Source of the DNA: Mucilaginibacter frigoritolerans
GTDB lineage: Bacteria; Bacteroidota; Bacteroidia; Sphingobacteriales; Sphingobacteriaceae
DNA: 64,000 nt
Direction: 5' to 3'
Assembly: GCF_007830615.1 (NCBI RefSeq)
Contig: NZ_VLLI01000007.1
Coordinates: 186,001 to 250,000, forward strand
Shown: one piece after another, positions 57,376 to 64,000 of the stretch
Layout of the letters: each line of letters begins with the position of its first letter
Numbering within the stretch: the first letter of the stretch is position 1
Made by a program: the position numbers and the translations under genes
Notes under the pieces: generated by a model
Told to the model about the DNA's origin: nothing
The model's input: the letters and a program-made list of their open reading frames with translations, nothing else
The model's database searches: none

Positions 57376-59808
57376 TTACTTAGCCTGCAAAACAATATTT
57401 GCCGGTTGCAATCCTTTTGATGTTGCTGTAAAAGTAATGTTGCCTGCTTTTGCTTTTGTTTGAACTATTGCCAGTGCCAAACCATTAAAAGCTTTACGAT
57501 AGTTCACCTTGAATGAATCATGGTTAACTTCATCGCCGTTATCAACACCTGCAATAAAGGCGCTGCCGTTAATTTCAAAGTTTACCAGGTTATCAGCATC
57601 AGGAACTAAATTTCCGTCCTTATCCAATATTTTTACAGTGATAAAGGATAAATCTTTACCGTCGGCTTTGATATTTTTCCGGTCGGCTATTAATTCAATT
57701 TTAGCTGGTTTACCTGCTGTGTGAATTTCGCGGGTTAAAACTACTTTGCCATCTTTACGGGATACGGCTTTAAGCGTTCCCGGCTCATATTTTACGCGCC
57801 ACATTACATGCAGATCATCACCTGTTTTCTTTTTCACGCCTAATGATTTTCCGTTCAGGAACAGTTCCACTTCGTCAGCATGGTTATAAAATGCCCAAAC
57901 ATCAACGGTTTTACCCGGTGTCCAGTTCCAGTGAGGTAAAATGTGCAATACCGGGGTATTTGTCCACTCGCTTTGGTACATGTAATAGATATCTTTAGGG
58001 AATCCGGCTAAATCAACTATACCAAAGTAAGAGCTGCGCGATGGCCAAGAGTAAGGTGTTGGTTCACCCAAATAATCAAACCCTGTCCAGATAAACATCC
58101 CCGAAAGGAAATCATACTTTTTCATCACCTTCCAGGTAGCTTCATGGGTTGAACCCCAGGCAGGGCGAACGTTATCATAGGCAGACACACTGTTATCCTT
58201 GTTGCCATCTGTAAACGGCTTATCATAACGTGAAGGCCAAACTCTTATACTATCCGAAGGCATATCATAATGTCCACGGGTTTCTAAACCTGAAGTAGTT
58301 TCCGTTGCTATAAATTTTTTGCCTGGGTAACGGGCATGAAATTTAGCATAATCAAATTCATGATAGTTATAACCAACCAGGTCAATAGCGCCCGATTTAA
58401 TGATCTTATTACTGGTATCAGGACGATCATTAGCAGTTGTAATAGGTCTTGTTGTATCCAGGCTGTGAACTATTCCGGCCAGCTCAGGTGCAATACGCAA
58501 AGCAGTAGAATCACCTTGTTGAGGAATTTCATTACCAATACTCCAGATTATAACACTTGGATGGTTCCTGTCGCGTAATATCTGATCCTCTAAATCGCGT
58601 TTGTGCCACTCTTTAAAATACAGGTGGTAATCATATTTAACTTTTTCCCATTCCCAACAATCAAAGGCCTCATCCATTACAATAAAACCCATTTTATCGC
58701 AAAGGTCAAGCAACTCAGGTGCAGGTGGGTTATGTGAGGTACGGATACCATTACAGCCCATTGCCTTTAAAATCTGCAACTGGCGCTCCAATGCGCGGGT
58801 ATTAACAGCAGCACCCAAACTACCCAAATCATGGTGATCACAAACCCCTAAAATTTTCAGTGGCTTGCCATTTAAGGAGAAGCCCTTATCTGCATCAAAA
58901 TTAAAATAGCGGATGCCGAGCGGGGTGGTGTATTCATCAACAATTTTACTGTTTACTAATACTTTTGTAATCACCCTATACAGGTACGGCCGCTCAACAG
59001 ACCATAAAACAGGATTTTCAACCGTAAATACTTGTTTAGCTATAACAGATGAGTCTTTTGATGGAACTACATCATCCAAACTGCCTTCTGAAACAACTTC
59101 ACCTGTTTGATTTTCGATAACTGTTTTTAAACTAAGCTTTTGCCCTTCCGCATTTCTGATTTTTATTTCAAAATTTACCTTTGCCGATTTTTCATCAACT
59201 TGCGGAGTGGTTACGTAAGTACCCCAGTGGTCAATCGCCGTTTTATTGGTGGTAACCAACCACACATTACGGTAAATACCAGAACCTGAATACCAGCGAG
59301 AATTGGGTTGTACAGAATTATCAACCTTAACAGCAATGGTATTTTTGCCGCCAAAATTCAGGTAAGGGGTTAGTTCATATCTGAAAGAGATGTATCCATT
59401 AGGTCTGAAACCCAAATGATGTCCGTTTACCCATACATCACTTTTTTGGTATACACCATCAAAATCAATATAAACCAGTTTGTTTTTGGATGATGCCGGA
59501 ACGGTAAATGTTTTACGGTACCAGCCAATACCTCCCGGTAATGCACCACCTTCCGGAGTGGCTGGGTTATCTTTACTGAATTTTCCTTCAATGCTCCAGT
59601 CGTGCGGGAGGTTAAGCAGGCGCCAGCTGGCATCATTAAGACTTGTGGTTTGTCCGTCATTTACATCTCCCAGATGGAAATGCCAGTCTTTATCAAAATC
59701 TGCAATAGATCTTGCCTCCTGGCTATATCCTTTAAAGGGCAGTAAAGCAATAAAATACAAGCAAAGTAAACCTAAGGTTCTTTGCAAAAGAGCTTTTTTA
59801 ATTAGCAT
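57376..59808 (-). CDS. Glycoside hydrolase family 2 beta-galactosidase-like
   Basis: Exported retaining glycosidase of 810 residues with a signal peptide ending KGYSQ. Domain order: sugar-binding domain (about 30-190; NLPHDWSIEG, GGIGWYRKTF, SGIYRNVWL), immunoglobulin-like domain (about 195-300), TIM barrel (about 305-600) with acid/base Glu427 in SIGNEIPQQ and nucleophile Glu503 in IATETTSGL, then DUF4982 (about 620-690) and a Big-1-like domain (about 700-805). Spacing of the two Glu (76) equals that of classical GH2 enzymes. Beta-galactosidase is the best guess; a plant polysaccharide side-chain enzyme is also possible. It stands alone without SusCD. Confidence 0.9.
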   Translation of the reverse strand: MLIKKALLQRTLGLLCLYFIALLPFKGYSQEARSIADFDKDWHFHLGDVNDGQTTSLNDASWRLLNLPHDWSIEGKFSKDNPATPEGGALPGGIGWYRKTFTVPASSKNKLVYIDFDGVYQKSDVWVNGHHLGFRPNGYISFRYELTPYLNFGGKNTIAVKVDNSVQPNSRWYSGSGIYRNVWLVTTNKTAIDHWGTYVTTPQVDEKSAKVNFEIKIRNAEGQKLSLKTVIENQTGEVVSEGSLDDVVPSKDSSVIAKQVFTVENPVLWSVERPYLYRVITKVLVNSKIVDEYTTPLGIRYFNFDADKGFSLNGKPLKILGVCDHHDLGSLGAAVNTRALERQLQILKAMGCNGIRTSHNPPAPELLDLCDKMGFIVMDEAFDCWEWEKVKYDYHLYFKEWHKRDLEDQILRDRNHPSVIIWSIGNEIPQQGDSTALRIAPELAGIVHSLDTTRPITTANDRPDTSNKIIKSGAIDLVGYNYHEFDYAKFHARYPGKKFIATETTSGLETRGHYDMPSDSIRVWPSRYDKPFTDGNKDNSVSAYDNVRPAWGSTHEATWKVMKKYDFLSGMFIWTGFDYLGEPTPYSWPSRSSYFGIVDLAGFPKDIYYMYQSEWTNTPVLHILPHWNWTPGKTVDVWAFYNHADEVELFLNGKSLGVKKKTGDDLHVMWRVKYEPGTLKAVSRKDGKVVLTREIHTAGKPAKIELIADRKNIKADGKDLSFITVKILDKDGNLVPDADNLVNFEINGSAFIAGVDNGDEVNHDSFKVNYRKAFNGLALAIVQTKAKAGNITFTATSKGLQPANIVLQAK

Positions 59809-59946
59809 ATGTGTCTATTTAGGCAATAACTGTATAATCGACACTAAATTAGTTTTTTATTCTATAAATAGCCATTTCCATAAATATTTTTTATTTCTTT
59901 TTAATAATATCACTTCTTATTAACGCAACAACATTTATTTTGCATT

Positions 59947-60936
59947 GTGAATCCTTTCCCAGTAACCAACTCCACGCTCTCGGCTGCACATCTTTGTAAT
60001 TTTGCACAGAATCAGTATAATTTAAGTACAAAAGCCACCTGCCGCTTGTTAAAAACAGGCATTAACGACAGCTACCTGATTACAGATGGCGAAGACAAAT
60101 ATGTATTAAGGATTTATAGCCTGAACTGGCGAACAGAAAAAGAAATAGAAGAAGAAATCAGACTCCTTAATCTGCTGAAAGATAATAGTATCCCGGTATC
60201 ATATCCTTTAACCGATAGGGAGGGCAACTATATCCACTCCTTTGATGCACCCGAAGGCGAGCGCTTTGGTGTTTTATTCACTTTTGCCAAAGGCGAAAAA
60301 CTGCTGAATTTCCCGGCAGAACTCCACTACAAAGCAGGCGAAATTATGGCTCGTTTGCACCAGGTTACCTTGAATTTAAACCTAGATCGGGTTGATTATA
60401 CAGCTAAGGTTATTTTAGAAGATTCATTTAATCAGCTTAAAAAATTCCTACCGTATGGTAATCCAGAAATGGATTTTATGGTGATGGCCCGGCAGTATTT
60501 ATTAAAGGAGTTTGAGCATTTTAACACTGCCGAATTAAGGCGAGGAGCTACGCACATGGATATCTGGTTTGATAACATGAGCATTGATAAAGATGCAGGC
60601 ATAACCCTTTTTGATTTTGATTTTTGCGGCAACGGCTGGCTCTGCTTTGATATTGCCTATTATATTTTACAGGTTAGCAGCACCGAAAAAGACGAGGCCG
60701 AATGCAAACAAAAAACCGAAGCTTTTTTAAACGGATATGAATCCATCACTAAAATAAGCGATCAAGAAAAGCGCATTATTCCCATGCTGGGTGTTAGCCT
60801 TTACTTCTTTTATCTCGGCATCCAATGCAGCAGGTTCGATAATTGGTCGAACACGTTTTTAAATGAAGGTTATTTGAAACGGTTTATCAATTTACTGGTA
60901 AAAAAGTATTTTGAAAAGAATGGGTTGGGGAGTTAA
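59947..60936 (+). CDS. APH-fold phosphotransferase (kinase)
   Basis: Protein-kinase-like small-molecule kinase of 329 residues, aminoglycoside-phosphotransferase/homoserine-kinase-II type. Visible: LLKTGINDSYLITDGEDKYVLRIY (Lys-containing strand), LLNLLKDNSIPVSYPL, the catalytic loop ATHMDIWFDNMSI (Asp) and DFDFCGNGWLCFDIAY (metal Asp). The start is GTG at 59947; no good ATG is nearby. Substrate unknown. It is divergent from the GH2 gene. Confidence 0.85.
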   Translation: MNPFPVTNSTLSAAHLCNFAQNQYNLSTKATCRLLKTGINDSYLITDGEDKYVLRIYSLNWRTEKEIEEEIRLLNLLKDNSIPVSYPLTDREGNYIHSFDAPEGERFGVLFTFAKGEKLLNFPAELHYKAGEIMARLHQVTLNLNLDRVDYTAKVILEDSFNQLKKFLPYGNPEMDFMVMARQYLLKEFEHFNTAELRRGATHMDIWFDNMSIDKDAGITLFDFDFCGNGWLCFDIAYYILQVSSTEKDEAECKQKTEAFLNGYESITKISDQEKRIIPMLGVSLYFFYLGIQCSRFDNWSNTFLNEGYLKRFINLLVKKYFEKNGLGS

Positions 60937-61027
60937 GTTGACAGACCAGATTGAAACCTTTACATTTCCGTCATTATAACATCCATCCTATTTCGTATTT
61001 TTGCAACGGATAAAAAGCCATCAACTG

Positions 61028-63037
61028 ATGAATACTGATGCTGTTAAATTGCTGCAAGGCCGTTACTGTAATTCTTTAACCGAATATTCGCGTTTTGTTA
61101 CCCGTGAAGTTGCCATTGGTGATGTACCCATGGGCGGCAACAACCCCATCCGTATTCAAAGCATGACGACCACTGATACCATGGATACCATTGGTACCGT
61201 AGAACAGTCTATCAGGATGATTGAAGCTGGTTGCGAATATGTACGGATCACTGCACCCAGCATCAAAGAGGCCCAAAATCTTGCCGAAATTAAAAAACAA
61301 TTGCGTCAGCGTGGTTATACTGCGCCATTGGTTGCCGATATTCACTTTACACCCAACGCGGCAGAAGTAGCGGCACGCATAGTAGAAAAAGTACGTGTAA
61401 ACCCAGGCAATTACGCCGATAAAAAGAAATTCGACCAGCTGGATTATACCGATGCCGAATACCAGGGCGAACTGGAGCGCATTTACCAGAAGTTTGCACC
61501 ACTGGTAAAAATCTGTAAAGAATATGGCACAGCCATGCGCATCGGCACCAATCATGGTTCACTGAGCGACAGAATCATGAGCCGTTATGGCGATACCCCG
61601 CAGGGCATGGTAGAATCGGCCATGGAATTTATGCGGATGTGCGAAACGCTGAATTATTACAATTTGGTGGTCAGCATGAAATCAAGCAATCCGCAGGTAA
61701 TGGTGCAGGCTTATCGTTTACTGGTAGAAACCATGGTTGCTGAGGGCATGAATTATCCGCTGCACTTGGGCGTAACCGAAGCCGGTGATGGCGAAGATGG
61801 TCGCATTAAATCTGCTGTAGGCATAGGCACTTTACTGGAAGATGGTTTGGGTGATACCGTACGCGTTTCCTTAACAGAAGAACCCGAAGCAGAAGCACCA
61901 GTGGCTATTGCTTTGGTAGAGCGATATTCGAGTCGCAAGTCTTTAGTCGAAAGTCAGAAACCCCAAAAAGACCATGGACCATGGTCCATGGCCCATGGTC
62001 TGAAAACGCACAACCCTTACGAGTACAAACGCCGCCATACTTATGAGGCTAATGCCTTTATTGGTGGGCACATGGTGCCAAGGGTGGTAATTGATCTTTC
62101 AAAAAAGAACCTGAAAGACCCTGCTGTTTTGAATGATGCAGGTTACCTGTATTCGGCACTGCTGGATAAATACAACATGGCCGATCAGTCGGTTGATTTT
62201 GTTTACCTGGCTGACGAACTACCTTCTTTTAATTTCCCCGGCAACCTTAAACAGCTTTATAATTACAAAACATGGCAAAAACTGGCGGATAAAACCATGT
62301 GCCATCCGCTGTTTACCTTAGCAGAATATATTAATGCTGATGCAGACCGTTCATCTGCACTAAACCTGGTTTTAATAAAACCTGCTGATATAGAATCGGA
62401 TGAATTTGGTGCCTTGCCTTTTAGCCAGTCGCTGGTATTTGTTTTAGAAACGGATGAACTACACGGCATGGCCGATCAGCGTCAATTCTTCTTCAAAATA
62501 GAGGAGTTAGGCTTGGATGTTCCGGTTATCATCAAAAGAAGTTATTCTTTTGATGCAGAAGCTAATGTTTCGGCTATAACCAACTTGCAATTATATGCTG
62601 CAACCGATCTTGGTGCTTTACTGGTTGATGGCTTTGGCGATGGGATATGGATAGATGTGCCAGAAATAGATACTAAAGCAATCACCTCTACTGCTTTTGG
62701 TATTTTACAAGCTACCCGCTCGCGCATTTCCAAAACGGAATACATCAGCTGCCCAAGCTGCGGCCGTACCCTGTTTGATTTAATGGTAACCACCCAAATG
62801 ATCCGCAGCCGAACCAGTCATTTAAAAGGACTCAAAATTGGCATCATGGGCTGTATAGTAAACGGCCCAGGCGAAATGGCTGATGCTGATTATGGTTACG
62901 TAGGTTCGGGCACAGATAAGGTTACCCTTTATCGCGGCAAAGAAGCGGTAAAGAAAAACATTAACTCAACCAAAGCCCTTGATGAATTGATTAACATCAT
63001 CAAAGAAGATGGTAACTGGGTAGAGTTGGAGAATTAA
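61028..63037 (+). CDS. ispG: 4-hydroxy-3-methylbut-2-enyl diphosphate synthase, long form
   Basis: Iron-sulfur enzyme of the MEP isoprenoid pathway, 669 residues, the long type with an extra domain between the TIM barrel and the Fe-S domain. Barrel features: GGNNPIRIQSMTTTDTMDT, PLVADIHFTPNAA, VRVNPGNY, LHLGVTEAGDGEDGRIKSAVGIGTLL. The Fe-S domain has SCPSCGRT (Cys near 575 and 578), GCIVNGPGEMADADYGYVG (Cys near 608). At about residues 300-325 the linker is encoded by two 7-nt-pitch repeat blocks, giving SRKSLVESQKPQKDHGPWS. ATG at 61028 is chosen; an in-frame codon at 61001 lies in the -7 element TATTTTTG (60996-61003). Confidence 0.95.
   Translation: MNTDAVKLLQGRYCNSLTEYSRFVTREVAIGDVPMGGNNPIRIQSMTTTDTMDTIGTVEQSIRMIEAGCEYVRITAPSIKEAQNLAEIKKQLRQRGYTAPLVADIHFTPNAAEVAARIVEKVRVNPGNYADKKKFDQLDYTDAEYQGELERIYQKFAPLVKICKEYGTAMRIGTNHGSLSDRIMSRYGDTPQGMVESAMEFMRMCETLNYYNLVVSMKSSNPQVMVQAYRLLVETMVAEGMNYPLHLGVTEAGDGEDGRIKSAVGIGTLLEDGLGDTVRVSLTEEPEAEAPVAIALVERYSSRKSLVESQKPQKDHGPWSMAHGLKTHNPYEYKRRHTYEANAFIGGHMVPRVVIDLSKKNLKDPAVLNDAGYLYSALLDKYNMADQSVDFVYLADELPSFNFPGNLKQLYNYKTWQKLADKTMCHPLFTLAEYINADADRSSALNLVLIKPADIESDEFGALPFSQSLVFVLETDELHGMADQRQFFFKIEELGLDVPVIIKRSYSFDAEANVSAITNLQLYAATDLGALLVDGFGDGIWIDVPEIDTKAITSTAFGILQATRSRISKTEYISCPSCGRTLFDLMVTTQMIRSRTSHLKGLKIGIMGCIVNGPGEMADADYGYVGSGTDKVTLYRGKEAVKKNINSTKALDELINIIKEDGNWVELEN
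61931..61999. repeat. Two 7-nt-pitch repeat blocks inside the ispG coding sequence
   Basis: 61931-61958 is four heptads (AGTCGCA, AGTCTTT, AGTCGAA, AGTCAGA); 61972-61999 is four more (CCATGGA, CCATGGT, CCATGGC, CCATGGT). They encode a polar linker between the barrel and the extra domain and keep the reading frame. The first block matches words in the TPP riboswitch, the second those after the EEP gene. Confidence 0.88.
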
Positions 63038-63351
63038 TCGACCGGCGTAAACTCAGCAAACATATTGCTGCTCTCTGCTAAAGTATTGAGCGGTACGTAG
63101 TCACAAACTGCTGCATACTCACTCCACATTTGTAAAACCGCGGGGTTTGTGTGGGCATTTTGTATGGCTTCGTCGCTTAACCATTCAAAAACTTCAATAA
63201 TAGTACCGTCAGCAGTCTCTGCAATAACAGGCTCACGGTAGGTCACCAGCCCCTCATTTTTAAGGCGTGAAACATGTGTTTTGCTAAGCTCTTTTAAAGC
63301 CTGCTCCTTTCCCGGCTTGGGTTTGTAGGCTACTATAACAATACGGCCCAT
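63034..63351 (-). CDS. Putative quinol monooxygenase (ABM domain)
   Basis: 105 residues forming one antibiotic-biosynthesis-monooxygenase (ABM) ferredoxin-like domain: MGRIVIVAYKPKPGKEQALKEL, VTYREPVIAETADGTIIEVFEWLSDEAIQNAHTNPAVLQMWSEY. Cofactor-free oxygenases and YgiN-like quinol enzymes share this fold; the substrate is unknown. Its stop overlaps the end of ispG by 4 nt on the opposite strand. The ATG at 63351 is divergent from the PoxB-like gene. Confidence 0.85.
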   Translation of the reverse strand: MGRIVIVAYKPKPGKEQALKELSKTHVSRLKNEGLVTYREPVIAETADGTIIEVFEWLSDEAIQNAHTNPAVLQMWSEYAAVCDYVPLNTLAESSNMFAEFTPVD

Positions 63352-63426
63352 AATTTTTTTATGCCAATTTACAATTTTTAAAACTCTTATGCCAGTTAAT
63401 TGGTTTGGCTATAAAACAGTTTCATT

Positions 63427-64000
63427 ATGGCAAAAAGTGTGGCCGACCAATTGGTAGCAATGCTGGTTAAAGCGGGAATAAAAAGAATTTATGCCGTTAC
63501 CGGCGACAGTTTAAATAATGTAAACGATGCAGTACGCCGCGAAGGCAGTATACAATGGGTACACGTTCGCCATGAGGAGGTTGGGGCATACGCCGCCGGG
63601 GCCGAAGCACAGTTAAACGGCATAGCCTGTTGTGCGGGTAGCAGCGGTCCGGGCCATGTACATTTAATAAATGGATTGTATGATGCTCACCGTTCAGGTG
63701 CGCCGGTTATAGCCATTGCCTCAACCGTACCCAGCTTTGAATTTGGCTCCGAATATTTTCAGGAAACCAATACCATTAAGTTGTTTGACGATTGCAGTTA
63801 TTACAACCAGATTGCTACTACACCCAAACAGTTGCCCCGTATGGTGCAGGCGGCTATTCAAACTGCTATTCATCGTAAAGGCGTATCGGTTGTTGGCTTG
63901 CCTGGCGATTTAACCGGAATGGATGCCGAAGATATCACCACCTCCGAGCAGGTTTTTAAAAATACTGCCGAAATAAAACCATCAGTAACGGATTTAAAAG
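63427..64000 (+). CDS. PoxB-like thiamine-diphosphate enzyme, 3' end outside window
   Basis: The first 191 residues of a thiamine-diphosphate enzyme of the pyruvate oxidase/acetolactate synthase family. The N-terminal Pyr domain is clear: ADQLVAMLVKAGIKRIYAVTGDSLNNVNDAV, VHVRHEEVGAYAAGAEAQL (Glu that activates the cofactor, near 53), GSSGPGHVHLINGLYDAHRSGAPVIAIAS and SVVGLPGDLTG. It resembles ubiquinone-dependent pyruvate dehydrogenase (PoxB) most, but without the FAD and ThDP-binding halves this is tentative. ATG at 63427. Confidence 0.85.
   Translation, partial: MAKSVADQLVAMLVKAGIKRIYAVTGDSLNNVNDAVRREGSIQWVHVRHEEVGAYAAGAEAQLNGIACCAGSSGPGHVHLINGLYDAHRSGAPVIAIASTVPSFEFGSEYFQETNTIKLFDDCSYYNQIATTPKQLPRMVQAAIQTAIHRKGVSVVGLPGDLTGMDAEDITTSEQVFKNTAEIKPSVTDLK

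Noticed and set aside
61931..61999. Frameshift or assembly error in ispG
   Set aside because: The repeat keeps the frame and both flanks match the long-form IspG, so the gene reads as intact.
1..64000. tRNA, rRNA, prophage or insertion sequences
   Set aside because: I looked for T-loop-like motifs, transposase or integrase proteins and phage genes and saw none; a tRNAscan or Infernal run would settle the RNA part.

Overview
The window reads as a chromosomal segment of a Bacteroidota, most likely Sphingobacteriaceae (Mucilaginibacter/Pedobacter-like; this is inference). The evidence is a GldD gliding lipoprotein, a TonB-dependent receptor, a DUF4153 protein, a long-form IspG, a PafA-type phosphatase, anti-sigma/CarboxypepD_reg mosaic proteins and promoters of the TTTG-N19-TAnnTTTG type. 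It is mostly housekeeping and metabolic genes, densely packed and frequently overlapping. I see no tRNA, rRNA, CRISPR array, phage or insertion sequence.

Layout. 1-1210: PafA phosphatase, cut by the left edge. 1295-5711 (minus): a thiamine-uptake operon led by a TPP riboswitch, with TonB receptor, PnuT transporter and an acyl-CoA-dehydrogenase-fold flavoprotein. 5994-9429 (minus): a serine hydrolase with a GH3 remnant and a YtcJ-type amidohydrolase. 9550-14232 (plus): mutL, two rhomboids and a membrane-anchored EEP hydrolase. 14336-17666: aminotransferase, efp, lpxH and a lone receiver protein. 18196-22840: a VWA protein divergent from a sigma/anti-sigma pair, then a DUF4197 protein. 22977-25757 (minus): PhoR-like kinase, DUF47 and PiT phosphate transporter. 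25955-31108 (minus): small secreted protein, YceI, OprB-like porin, SprT-HD-Fur operon and a CBS protein. 31376-34985 (plus): small zinc ribbon, then a 3-keto-glycoside cluster (DUF1080 hydrolase, GMC oxidoreductase, Tat-exported small subunit). 35090-43784: PhnA-like protein, phosphosulfolactate synthase, TPR protein, ALDH7-type dehydrogenase, subtilase and DUF4153 protein. 43933-49579 (plus): pdhB, aroE-gldD, M1 peptidase and prfA. 49843-54391 (plus): ApbE, two unknown exported proteins and a two-component pair. 54625-57322 (plus): a glycine-rich exported protein and a candidate metal-handling trio. 57376-64000: GH2 beta-galactosidase, an APH-fold kinase, ispG, a small monooxygenase and a truncated PoxB-like TPP enzyme.

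The most striking non-genic signal is a set of short degenerate repeats with a strict 7-nt pitch. At least eight loci carry such blocks. The repeated word differs between loci (AGTCTTT, CCATGGA, CTCATAT, GATTAGA, CTAATCT, TTCATAG), but the period is the same. Two blocks sit inside functional elements: the junction between P2 and P4 of the TPP riboswitch, and an in-frame linker of ispG. The same AGTC heptad words occur at both.

Other points of interest are a flavoprotein of unknown role in the thiamine operon, a MutL whose endonuclease motifs are degenerate, an EF-P with Asn at the loop tip, a sigma/anti-sigma/VWA group sharing SusC-like fragments, and a promoter that predicts a leaderless mRNA for the first gene of the metal trio.
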